Shown: in pieces, positions 1 through 12,645 of the stretch
Numbering within the stretch: the stretch's first letter is position 1
How the letters are laid out: every line of letters starts with the position of its first letter
NCBI GenBank assembly: GCA_963662155.1
Contig: OY759265.1
Coordinates: forward strand, 58,017,220 to 58,081,219
Origin: Lamellibrachia columna
Lineage: Eukaryota > Annelida > Polychaeta > Sabellida > Siboglinidae
Length of the DNA: 64,000 bases
Direction of reading: 5' to 3'
Notes under the pieces: generated by a model
What the model saw: the letters and a program-made list of their open reading frames with translations, nothing else
Told to the model about the DNA's origin: nothing
Database searches by the model: none
Translations under genes and position numbers: made by a program

Positions 1-640
1 ACCTACACCCAGCAAGTCAAGCATGGGCAACGGAAACGTAGGCCACACATAAAACATTATCAGCCATATATAATAAGTAATTTTAAGATAATTGACCTAC
101 AAATCATTGACGCAAAATGTATGTTACAGAGTTCTGGCTAAAAATTGCATTAACTAATTTAGAATGTTATGAACATATTCACCCTTAGATGAGGGTAAAC
201 AGTAATCATTCTTTCTTTATCCGTCGCGTGTACTGTACATGTATGTGCGTTCCGTGTAACAAGGTATAAGCCGAAGCTTTCGGTTTTGTTTCAGAAAACA
301 CCACCAACCAATTCGTCGTCGGCAGAGCAAGAACCATCTGTGCGTTCCTACTATTAATTCGCGATATTTTAGGATATTCAACTAAATAACATTAAGCATA
401 CCCAACTGTCCACTCCGACTATGCTAGATAATTTCCCTGCTGGCGTCACGGTTCATGTATTCCGTTATTCTTTAGACAACCCAACTGGTGTGGGAACATA
501 TATTTTTAGTGTCAAAAGTATGCAAATATATAGTTCATAAACACAAAACTACACATCATGTTACCTATTTTGTACTAGCGCGCAGTTGCATGAATAGTAA
601 GCAACATATAATGTCATGATGATATTAGTTAGCTTCACAA
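1..640. other. No gene seen
   Basis: AT-rich unique DNA without supportable exons or repeats. Confidence 0.6.
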
Positions 641-770
641 CATTCGCAATATGAACACAACATTCGCAATATGAACACAACATTCGCAGTATGAACACAA
701 CATTCGCAATATGAATACAACATTCGCAATATGAATACAACATTCGCAATACGAACACAACATTCGCAAT
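641..770. repeat. 20-bp tandem array (~6.5 copies)
   Basis: The unit is CATTCGCAATATGAACACAA, with point variants. The frame it opens is a repeat artefact. Confidence 0.9.
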
Positions 771-1267
771 AGTAAAACTATCCCCAACAGGCACACCTAG
801 ACGTTATTTCTATTCACCCGCATAACATGTATGTGTTAGTGTAGTGCCCTGCACGGGCCGGGCTTTGGGCCCAGGGCTACGGGCCTTGCCTGGCTGGGCC
901 CCTACTAAATTTCTCGGGCTTGGTCCTGCCTTGATATATAGTGTATGGGTCTGGGCCAGGCAGGGGCTGAAAAAACTAGCTAGCGTTGACCAACCCTCGG
1001 GGAGCTGCTAGTTCCAGTATGACGACAAAACGATGGAGTGAGTATTAAAACCAGTGTTTATTGAAGAAACATTTACAATGTAATTTGTTATGAGAAACCG
1101 ATAGTTATATACGATGCGCATTATCTCGTTCGTCAAAATGTGCTGTTTTTCGACAGGAGTTACACATATTATATTCAGCGTATTTTCCATGTCGTCTAAC
1201 GATCGACCAACGTATCGGGTCCGAACGTGGCCATTGGTAGATAGCTGAGGACTACAAATGTGCTCCG
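771..1267. other. No gene; GC-rich patch at 840-990
   Basis: The patch repeats GGGCC/GGCCC blocks (CGGGCCGGGCTTTGGGCCC). It could be one end of a hAT-like element, but no partner end was found. Confidence 0.4.
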
Positions 1268-3126
1268 ATGTTATATCGCCTGCCTTTAAGTCTCATGCGT
1301 TATATCGCCTGCCTAGCAGTGTATGGTCTGCCCCTTGACGGAGGCAGTCGTTGGGCTACCTTTAAGTCTCATACGTTACATCGTCTGCCCAGCAGTGCAT
1401 TGTCTGCCCCTTGACGGAGGCAGTCGTTGGGCTACCTTTAAGTCTCATACGTTACATCGTCTGCCCAGCAGTGCATTGTCTGCCCCTTGACGGAGGCAGT
1501 CGTTGGTCTACCTTTAAGTCTCATACGTTACATCGTCTGTCCAGCAGTGCATGGTCTGCCCCTTGACGGAGGCGGTCGTTGGGCCACCTTTAAGTATCAT
1601 ACGTTATATCGCCTGCCCAGCAGTGCATGGTCTGCCCCTTGACGGAGGCGGTCGTTGGGCCACCTTTAAGTCTCATACGTTATATCGCCTGCCCAGCAGT
1701 GCATGGTCTGCCCCTTGACGGAGGCGGTCGTTGGGCTACCTTTAAATCTCATATGTTATATCGCCTGTCCAGCAGTGCATGGTCTGCCCCTTGACGAAGG
1801 CAGTCGTTGAGCCACCTTTAAGTCTCATACGTTATATCGCCTGTCGAGCAGTGCATTGTCTGCCCCTTGACGGAGGCGGTCGTTGGGCTACCTTTAAGTC
1901 TCATATGTTATATCGCCTGTCCAGCAGTGCATGGTCTGCCCCTTGACGAAGGCAGTCGTTGAGCCACCTTTAAGTCTCATACGTTATATCGCCTGTCCAG
2001 CAGTGCATGGCCTACCCCTTGACGGAGGCGGTCGTTGAGCCACCTTTAAGTCTCATACGTTATATCGCCTGTCCAGCAGTGCATGGTCTGCCCCTTGACG
2101 AAGGCAGTCGTTGGGCTACCTTTAAGTCTCATATGTTATATCGCCTGTCCAGCAGTGCATGGTCTGCCCCTTGACGAAGGCAGTCGTTGAGCCACCTTTA
2201 AGTCTCATACGTTATATCGCCTGTCCAGCAGTGCATGGTCTGCCCCTTGACAAAGGCAGTCGTTGAGCCACCTTTAAGTCTCATACGTTATATCGCCTGT
2301 CCAGCAGTGCATGGTCTGCCCCTTGACAAAGGCAGTCGTTGAGCCACCTTTAAGTCTCATACGTTATATCGCCTGTCAAGCAGTGCATGGTCTGCCCCTT
2401 GACAAAGGCAGTCGTTGAGCCACCTTTAAGTCTGATACGTTATATAGCCTGTCCAGCAGTGCATGGTCTGCCCCTTGACAAAGGCAGTCGTTGAGCCACC
2501 TTTAAGTCTCATTCGTTATATCGCCTGCCCAGCAGTGCACGGCCTACCCCTTGACAAAGGCAGTCGTTGGGCCACCTTTAAGTCTCATACGTTATATCGC
2601 CTGTCCAGCAGTGCATGGTCTGCCCCTTGACAAAGGCAGTCGTTGGGCCACCTTTAAGTCTCATACGTTATATCGCCTATCCAGCAGTGCATGGTCTGCC
2701 CCTTGACAAAGGCAGTCGTTGGGCCACCTTTAAGTCTCATACGTTATACTGCCTGCCCAGCAGTGTATGGCCTACCCCTTGACGGAGGCAGTCGTTGGGC
2801 CACTTTTAAGTCTCATACGTTATACTGCCTGCCCAGCAGTGCATGGCCTACCCCTTGACGGAGGCAGTCGTTGGGCCACTTTTAAGTCTCATACGTTATA
2901 CTGCCTGCCCAGCAGTGCATGGCCTACCCCTTGACGGAGGCAGTCGTTGGGCCACTTTTAAGTCTCATACGTTATATCGCCTGCCCAGCAGTGCATGGTC
3001 TGCCCCTTGACGGAGGCAGTCGTTGGGCCACCTTTAAGTCTCATACGTTATACCGCCTGCCCAGCAGTGCATGGTCTACACTTTGGCGGAGGCAGTTGTT
3101 GGGCCACCTTTAAGTCTCATATACGT
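1268..3126. repeat. 76-bp tandem array (~24 copies)
   Basis: Each unit contains CTTTAAGTCTCATACGTTAT and GCCCCTTGACGGAGGCAGTC. Variant blocks (ACGGAGG, ACGAAGG, ACAAAGG) run in consecutive clusters, a sign of local homogenisation. Confidence 0.95.
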
Positions 3127-3573
3127 TTCGAACAATGTTTCTCCACTGCACTTGATCCCTCGACGCCTCCTTGAATCCCGTTCAGTCCTTCATGTTGTCG
3201 ACCCAATCCTTCTTTACAAGTTACAAGCACCCTATTAACCGGCGATACAGCCAACGTGTGTGGTCACACCCGCTCAGTTGCCCTTCCATGCTGCAGACGG
3301 GTAGCCGCTCACGCACGTCTCCCATATCTCTTTAATATTGGTCCCGAACAGCGAAGTCAGAGCCAGGATCCATGGGATAAAGAGCCTGATGCAAACGTTT
3401 CCAGAACAGTCCCGTGGTATGGCGAACTGAAGAATCTTGCAGTCCAGGAGATAGCAAAAAGGCAAGAAACATCATAAATAAGTCTTGCCTCTTGCCTTTT
3501 ACTAATACGTTGCATGTCCTGCACATTCATATAGCACACGTACGCGCGGGCATAAGCACACGAACTCATACAA

Positions 3574-3604
<31 letters not shown>

Positions 3605-3730
3605 TGCACGCACGCACATAACGACGCCCACACGCGCACGCACATACCCACGTCCACATACATACGAAAATATTTAATAGTTTTAAACTAAGCTAAACTA
3701 ATATTACCATAACTATAATGCATGTCGGTG
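3127..3730. other. No firm gene; one suggestive ORF and ACGC tract
   Basis: The plus-strand frame 3256-3477 includes SRTVPWYGEL, loosely like the LPxW[YF]xEE segment of genes 1 and 2, but no donor follows. Confidence 0.3.
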
Positions 3731-4943
3731 CTTTGGGTGTGTGTCTTATAATCTTTGGGTATGTGTCTTATAATCTTTGGGTATGTGTCTTATAATCTTT
3801 GGGTATGCATCTTATAGTCTTTGGGTATGTATCTTATAATCTTTGGGTATGTATCTTATAATCTTTGGGTATGTATCTTATTATCTTTGGGTATGTGTCT
3901 TATAATCTTTGGGTTTGTGTGTTATAGTCTTTGGGTATGTGTCTTATAATCTTTGGGTATGTATCTTATTATCTTTGGGTATGTGTTTTTTAATCTTTGG
4001 GTATGTGTCTTATAGTCTTTGGGTACGTGTCTTATAATCTTTGGGTATGTATCTTATAGTCTTTTGGTATGTATCTTATAATCTTTGGGTGTGTATCTTA
4101 TAATCTTTGGGTATGTGTTTTATAATCTTTGGGTATGTATCTTATAATCTTTGGGTATGTATCTTATAATCTTTGGGTATGTATCTTATTATCTTTGGGT
4201 ATGTGTCTTATAATCTTTGGGTATGTGTCTTATAATCTTTGCATATGTGTCTTATAGTCTTTGGGCATGTGTCTTATAATCTTTGAGTATGTATCTTATA
4301 ATCTTTGGGTATGTGTCTTATAATCTTTGGGTATGTGTCTTATAATCTTTGGGTATGCATCTTATAGTCTTTGGGTATGTATCTTATAATCTTTGGGTAT
4401 GTATCTTATAATCTTTGGGTATGTATCTTATTATCTTTGGGTATGTGTCTTATAATCTTTGGGTTTGTGTGTTATAGTCTTTGGGTATGTGTCTTATAAT
4501 CTTTGGGTATGTATCTTATTATCTTTGGGTATGTGTTTTTTAATCTTTGGGTATGTGTCTTATAGTCTTTGGGTACGTGTCTTATAATCTTTGGGTATGT
4601 ATCTTATAGTCTTTTGGTATGTATCTTATAATCTTTGGGTGTGTATCTTATAATCTTTGGGTATGTGTTTTATAATCTTTGGGTATGTATCTTATAATCT
4701 TTGGGTATGTATCTTATAATCTTTGGGTATGTATCTTATTATCTTTGGGTATGTGTCTTATAATCTTTGGGTATGTGTCTTATAATCTTTGCATATGTGT
4801 CTTATAGTCTTTGGGCATGTGTCTTATAATCTTTGAGTATGTATCTTATAATCTTTGGGTATGTATCTTATAGTCTTTGGGTATGTAACTTATAGTCTTT
4901 GGGTATGTATCTTATAATCTTTGGGTATGTATCTTATAATCTT
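3731..4943. repeat. 22-bp tandem array (~55 copies) with 550-bp higher order
   Basis: The unit is CTTATAATCTTTGGGTATGT. A block of 25 units is itself duplicated: rare variants (GGGTATGCAT, TTGCATATG) recur exactly 550 bp apart. Confidence 0.95.
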
Positions 4944-5170
4944 CACGAATGAGAAATACGTCAATGAAATTCTGCACATACTGGTTTTTTCAAAACATAC
5001 ACACTGTCGTACCATATTTAACATTAATACATAACACGTTAACAAACAAAACGACAGGTAACATACTCTGTCACGTGGTCACACGAATGTATGTCGGGTA
5101 CTAAAACTTAAATGATAAACTACAAACATTTGAAATAGTATGACTGTGCTGCCACGAGAAGGCAGCTTCT

Positions 5171-6491
5171 GATGATCGTTGGCGAGCGAGCTGGTGCACA
5201 GTAACAACAACACCAGATGATTGTTGGCGAGCGAGCTGGTGCACAGTAACAACAACACCAGATGATTGTTGGCGAGCGAGCTGGTGCACAGTAACAACAA
5301 CACCAGATGATTGTTGTCGAGCGAGCTGGTGCACAGTAACAACAACACCAGATGATTGTTGGCGAGCGAGCTGGTGCACAGTAACAACAACACCAGATGA
5401 TTGTTGGCGAGCGAGCTGGTGCACAGTAACAACAACACCAGATGATTGTTGGCGAGCGAGCTGGTGCACAGTAGCAACTACACCAGATGAGTGTTGGCGA
5501 GCGAGCTGGTGCACAGTGGCAACTACACCAGATGATTATTGGCGAGCGAGCTGGTGCACAGTAACAACAACACCAGATGATCTTTGGCAAGCGAGCTGAT
5601 GCACAGTAGCAACAACACCAGATGATCGTTGGCAAGCGAGCTGGTGCACAGTAGCAACAACACCAGATGATCGTTGGCAAGCGAGCTGGTGCACAGTAGC
5701 AACAACACCAGATGATTGTTGGCAAGCGAGCTGGTGCACAGTGGCAACTACACCAGACGATTATTGGCGAGCGAGCTGGTGCACAGTAACAACAACACCA
5801 GATGATCGTTGGCAAGCGAGCTGGTGCACAGTAGCAACAACACCAGATGATCGTTGGCAAGCGAGCTGGTGCACAATAACAACTACACCGGATGCTTGTT
5901 GGCGAGCGAGCTGGGGCACAGTTGCAACTACACCAGATGATCGTTGGCGAGCGAGCTGGTGCACAGTAGCAACTATACCAGATGATCGTTGGCGAGCGAG
6001 CTGGTGCACAGTAACAACAACACCAGATGATTGTTGGCGAGCGAGCTGGTGCACAGTAACAACAACACCAGATTATTGTTGGCGAGCGAGCTGGTGCACA
6101 GTAACAACAACACCAGATGATTGTTGGCGATCAGATGGTGCACAGTAACAACAACACCAGATGATCTTTGGCCAGCGAGCTGGTGCACAGTAGCAACTAC
6201 ACCAGATGATCGTTGGCGAGAGAGCTGGTACACAGTAACAACAACACCAGATGATTGTTGGCGAGCGAGCTGGTGAACAGTAACAACAACACCAGATGAT
6301 TGTTGACGAGCGAGCTGGTGCACAGTAACAACAACATCAGATGATTGTTGGCGAGCGAGCTGGTGCACAGTAACAACATCAGATGATTGTTGGCGAGCGA
6401 GCTGGTGCACAGTAACAACATCAGATGATTGTTGGCGAGCGAGCAACTACACCAGATGTCGGCGAGCGAGCTGTTGCACAGTGACAACAAC
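5171..6491. repeat. 45-bp tandem array (~29 copies)
   Basis: The unit includes TTGGCGAGCGAGCTGGTGCA and CAGTAACAACAACACCAGAT. The length is a multiple of 3, so frames stay open on both strands (e.g. TPDDCWRASWCTVTT), but nothing else supports coding. Confidence 0.93.
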
Positions 6492-6769
6492 TGATCTTAC
6501 AAGAATATTAGTATTACTATCCAGCATCAGTGGATTACCATTTAGGGGTTGAAAGTGACCAGTTAATATCTCGTTTAAGATGTCTTCAGAGCAGAAACGT
6601 AAACGCGTCTTCTCGATTTGCTGTTTTGATAAGGATACATTCTTTTCAAAAGTCAAATCGTGACGAGCTTTGTCCTGTGTTACTTTTGATTTCCGCTAAA
6701 AGATTGCGTATAATGATGTAGGTGTTTTCATGCATTAGCTACTAGATAAAATAACTTTTTTATTTTCAG

Positions 6770-6832
6770 AGTGACGTTTGCTCCGACTTTAGTGACGATC
6801 ATATATCCCCCGGAAGTGAAGTCGACTCCGAG
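6770..6832 (+). CDS. Gene 1 exon A1 (cassette copy 1)
   Basis: This 63-nt exon is phase 0 at both ends, after a TTTTTATTTTCAG acceptor and before a GTAAAT donor. It encodes an acidic 21-residue segment that starts SDVCSDFSDDH and ends GSEVDSE. Exon A2 (12503-12565) has the same length and differs at a handful of residues. Confidence 0.65.
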
Positions 6833-9035
6833 GTAAATACGTAGTTTCACGAGAATACATCTATATGAAGTGATCCTGACGGTGACATCCTCTACATTGT
6901 AAAACAAAACACGTGTTACGTGGCTGTGTTAATTAATTTACTAAATGTATACTTGTTCAGGTGCGCCAGACGACATGGCAGACAGAAGGCGCGCCTCCAA
7001 ACCTGGACCACAACGTAAGCCACTATTAAACACAACATGTATTAAAGTCCATCATCGTTATGTCAAATAGCATAACATGTTAAAGCTGCTTCTGCAATTA
7101 TTTTATTCCATCACGAATCAGGTTTATCGATGTTCAAATATTTAGTGTGTGTGAATAGCTTAAGTAATAAGCACCATCGGTTTAAAACAATTATTGCATA
7201 TATTTCTTAAATCACCGGACGAATTTATTTTAATCGTTAGATCGGAACTTGCGAAAAAGTGTGAATTGCCTTATTTCAATGTTGCTTTTTGTCGCCGAAA
7301 TTATGACAAGGCCAAGTCGAACATAATGTAAAAAAATAATAGGTTTGGGCGCTTGAAGTGGCCAATGAAAACGTTTATCGAAAAGCCCGCAGCAAACTAT
7401 TTTCTGTCGGCCGACAAAGAATCTTCGAATGTCGGTTATTGTGCTGCGAATTCCGACAAGTCTACGATAAGTTCGGGAAATGTATGACAGTGCTAGATCT
7501 CAGGACGTCCTTTGGGCCTTGTCGAGCACCATGTCACATGTGAGCGCCGCCAATTTGCCTGAATTCCAAACTCGCCAACAGAGGAGTGCTAGTCGTGATA
7601 ACATACTGATAGTGTGTTGCGAGCTATTCCCCGATGAAAACTTGGATGGTGTGCTGCTGGCTTAAGTTATGTATACTCTCCGGGCCATATAGACATATTT
7701 GTGTAGGATGAACATCACGAGCAGAGCGACGCGACACTTGTCGACGGTGACTCTGAGGTAAGACACGATAGATATGATAATCGTCATTCTTTTTAGAGAG
7801 AGATGTGTGATAGAAAGAGAAATTCAAGGGAACAAATATATGTATAATCAGTCAGGATTATTCACAAATGTTACATTACAATACAATACAATAATACTTT
7901 ATTCGTCTGACCAGAAAATTACAGTGCCGATCAACACTTACATCACGATAGAAACAAAACCTTGAACATTAGTCTAGAGTCTAGGTCTACAGTTGGCACA
8001 TCACATATATAAAGTCAAATCACAGGTTATTTAATCACAGATTTCTGTCTAATTTAGAGTTAAGAATTGAAATGACAGAGAATACTTGTAGCGGTTTGTC
8101 TTGATGTTAGGGAGTAAACATATGAGGGGTGTGAGGGGTGTGAGGGGTGTGAGTGGTCTTGGAGTATTTGACTAACTTTATGTAACACTTTCCCTCGATA
8201 CAAAGACTGGAAGTTGTCTAACTGTCTACCAACAATACGACTGACTCTATGTATGACTTTATCCACCCTCCCTTGATCATATGTTGAAACATCCCCAATC
8301 CAACAGGCTGCCCCAAAAGAGATAGTACTTGAAATGACTGCATTATAAAACATCAGAAGAAGATCCGCACTGACTCCAAACTTCTTGAGCTTCCTGAGAC
8401 AGTACATCCTTTAATTTACATTTTTTCATCCTCCTCTCGTTATTTTGAGTTGTAAAATTAGGAAATAGGAAAACAGCTAATTACACACAAGTATCAAGAT
8501 AATTGTTCTCAGGAATATGTCCTGTTACATCGTGTTGTGGTTGCAAACCAAATGATGTCACCCGTAACTAACCACGTGAATATTTACGGTGTTAATTACT
8601 CCAAATGTTAATTACTCCAACGTAAAATACCACGAAAACATTAACCGTAATTTGAAGTTGCAACAGAAGCAATGTATGACGATACCGAAGGAAAGCGTCA
8701 ACATAAAAGTTGCAACAGAAGCAATGTATGACGATACCGAAGGAAAGCGTCAACATAAAAGTTGCAACAGAAGCAATGTATGACGATACCGAAGGAAAGC
8801 GTCAACATAAAAGTTGCAACAGAAGCAATGTATGACTATACCGAAGGAAAGCGTCAACATAAAAGAGAATAATTACTGCTTATTTAAACTAGTTTGTGTG
8901 TTATCGAATGACCACATGATTGCAATAGATGAAGACGAACACTTGAAGCACCATCTCGTTACTTGCCCTGTTGAATTGTAAACAATTACAGTTGATGCAT
9001 GTTTTCTTGGTGTCTTACACACATGTGTGCGTGGG

Positions 9036-9086
<51 letters not shown>

Positions 9087-12000
9087 ATCAGTGCGCATTT
9101 AGAGTCTTAAGTCTTAACGTCTTTTTGTCGGTACAGGCGTCATTCTTATTGATTGTTTCAGGCACCGGAAATCGTGACGCCCACTGTAGAGGTAAAGGTA
9201 ATGCAGTAGGGCACATAACACGTAATCGTGACGCCCACTGTAGAGGTAAAGGTAATGCAGTAGGGCACATAACACGTAATCGTGACGCCCACTGTAGAGG
9301 TAAAGGTAATGCAGTAGGGCACATAACACGTAATCGTGACGCCCACTGTAGAGGTAAAGGTAATGCAGTAGGGCACATAACACGTAATCGTGACGCCCAC
9401 TGTAGAGGTAAAGGTAATGCAGTAGGGCACATAACACGTAATGTCCGGAAGTTGTAGGTACATTGTTGGGGGGGGGATTATGCGCGAAATGGATATAATG
9501 TGTGTGAATTTGTCGTGCTACGTTTATAACTAAAACTACATAATCCGTGCCCAATTGTGTAACAAGAAATACAAAAAATATGTGCGGAGAAAGTAAAATA
9601 GAATGGTGGCATTTGATAGAGTTGCATCTTATGCACATATCCTGAAAATATGTGTGGAGAAAGTAAAATAGAATGGTGGCATTTGATAGAGTGGCATCTT
9701 ATGCACATATCCTGAAAATATTGTGGAGAAAGTAAAATAGAATGGTGGCATTTGATAGAGTGGCATCTTATGCACATATCCTGAAAATATGTGTGGAGAA
9801 AGTAAAATAGAATGGTGGCATTTGATAGAGTGGCATCTTATGCACATATCCTGAAAATATTGTGGAGAAAAAAAAAGATTAGGTATTCAGATTTTGCTAC
9901 ACACACCTTAGTGACGTTTATATCAATATGTGCAAGTATCAAAACAGGATTTCACTTTGCAATTATTTGTTAATGTCATTGAGAGCTACAATTGACGAGA
10001 TACAATGGGGGAAACACATTAAAATCAGAAATAGTTTTAATGGCACAATAGCTTAATATATTATTACCGACAGTATGTTTGCAGTCCAATCCAGTTTCAA
10101 AGAAAATATGGAAACATTTACACAGCACTGATAATTTTGTTTTTATCAGCAAAAATGCTGTATCTTACTTCCTATATATACTTCATATAACTTCATACAG
10201 TCTAGTTTGAAAACGTTCCCTTTCTGTGTTCATCTAGCAGCATACACAAGATTTGGTGGCTGCAACATATTCATTGACATAATCATCAAGATTTAACAAT
10301 ATTGCCAACTAAGGCAAAGGCCCAGATGGCAAGTGGACAAGAAAGCCACTGACTTATTGACAGTACAATACATTTTTCCATCTATGTGTAACCTGCCCTC
10401 CTGAGATATTTGTAAATTCTGTTTTTAAACATATTCACGCTGGTAGCATTTACACAATCTTAATCTACACTGATCCTTCACTAATGACATCTCGTGTCTT
10501 CTGGTTCTACTATCTTTCTAAGTGCAAAAAATATTTCTATCAGTATTTTCATATCCATTCAATATCTTAGAAGCTTCAATTAGATATTCTCTTAACCTCC
10601 TTATCTCTAGGGTTGTTAAACCACATTCTTTTAGGCGTTCTTTATAACTAAGGTTTTTCAGTTCTGGAATAATTGTAGTTGCTCTCCTCTAAATGAGCCT
10701 AACTACTGCGTTATACAGATGTATAAGTAGCTCTTTTTCCAAATACGTTATATTTCTAATCAACCCAATAATTTGATTACCCTTTAAGCTGCAATACTAT
10801 ACTGCTGTGGAACTTTTATATCAGCACTAATTGTTACTCCTTAAGTCTTTTCATTTATGGTAGCAGCATCTCCCATTTTATAGTTTACACCCAAGTTCCC
10901 GTGTCCTCTGTGTAGGAAAATTTTTTCAGACCATTTAACAAATTTGTCTAGATCGTTTTGTAAATGTTGTTTATCTCCATCATTTTAACATTTCTAAACA
11001 CCTTTGTGTCATCCGCAAATTTTAGTACCTTGCTTGTTTTATTATCAGTTTGAAACCTCCCCATCTACTACAACACGCTGTCTTCTGTCAGTCAGCCATT
11101 TTTCTGTCCAGTCGATTATGCCATCCCCGATACCATGGGCTTTTAATTTAAGTAATAATCTTTGATGTGACACTTTGTCGAAAACTTTCTGAACATCTAA
11201 GTAGATAATATCTACTGGTGATCCCTCATCTATCCATTTAGTGATTTCTTCTAAAAAACATAACATTATATTTGTTAAGCATGACCTCGCTTTTAGGAAT
11301 CCATGTTGAGATGGATTTAATAATGTATGCCTAACAAGGAAGTCTACCATATGGTCTTTAATTAACCTTTCTTATAATTTACAAATCATTGATGTTAAGC
11401 TCACTGGTCTGTAATTCTCTGACTTATTCCTCGAATCCTTTGTAAATAATGATTTGATGTTTGTTTCTTTCCATTCAAAAGGAACCACTCCCTCTTTTAA
11501 TGACAAGTTGAACACTCTTGCAAGTGGTATACTGATTTGTTCTACTGTTTCCGTGTGTAGTTTGGCGGAATTATATACACTCCAGTTGATTTATTATCTT
11601 TCATTGCTTTTATTTTCTTAGATACCTTTTCTGGAGTTACAATTAACTGCCCTAAATAGTCTGATTTAGCCTCCCGAAATTTAGCAGCTGGAACTGGTAA
11701 TGAACTACTATCCTCTGTGATAAATACTGAACTGAAGTATCCATTTAGGTCTTCCACCATTAAAAACCCCGTGATATTATATTTCCAGCACTGTCTGCTA
11801 GTGGTCCAACCTTGCCGCGTTTCCACTGTTGTTTTCCAGTGGTCCTTCCTTAACTCGAACTCTCTGTTTACTCCTGACATATGCATAAAAACTCACTTAG
11901 AATGTCTAATATCAGTCGTAGTTACATTGAGTGCCTCTTTTGTAATTGGTGTAGTCTTCATCCTTTCTGGTTCTCCGCATAGTTTTCCAGTGGAAGTTTC

Positions 12001-12610
12001 TCCTGTATGTAGTTCTATAAAAATAAAACTCCAACCAAGACATTTTCAGTTCAATACTAAGCTTTATTATCAACATATGCAGACTATGAAACATTATACG
12101 AAAGCGGCTGTGAAACTCATTACAAGCAAAACGTACACATTTCCCCATGTTTCAAGCCACACTATCATCTTAATTTAGTGTTTGGTGTATCATATGTCTG
12201 TATAAGTTGAAATATGTGATGTGTACATTTTAAATGACATGACCGTATGATTTTGCAAAAGGGCATGTACTCTGTAGGTTTAATCTTATGAGCGCGTGAA
12301 CTGGCGAATGAAAACGCTTATCTAATTTGTTTCTCCGGGCCATAAAACACATGTTTGTGAGACCACGAGCAAAGCGACACGACACGACCAGGAAGCAAGA
12401 CACAATGTCGTATGGTAAATAATATGGTTATCGTCATTCTTCTGGGTGATTTCATGTATTAACTACTGGATTGTCTGAATAGCATCACCTTTCCGCTTCC
12501 AGAGTGACGTTTACTCCGAGTTTGGTGACGATAATATGTTCGACGGAAGTGAAGTCGACTCCGAGGTAGAGACGATAATTATGTATATATGTATGTACGT
12601 ACTTACGCAG

Positions 12611-12645
<35 letters not shown>

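Noticed and set aside
5101..6490. Long open frames on both strands through the 45-bp array
   Set aside because: The unit length is divisible by 3 and lacks stops, so frames stay open by arithmetic; no splice, start context or similarity supports coding.
6580..6663. MSSEQKRKR as the gene 1 start
   Set aside because: Attractive position, but the only in-frame donor (GTAAAC) leaves phase 1 while exon A1 needs phase 0.
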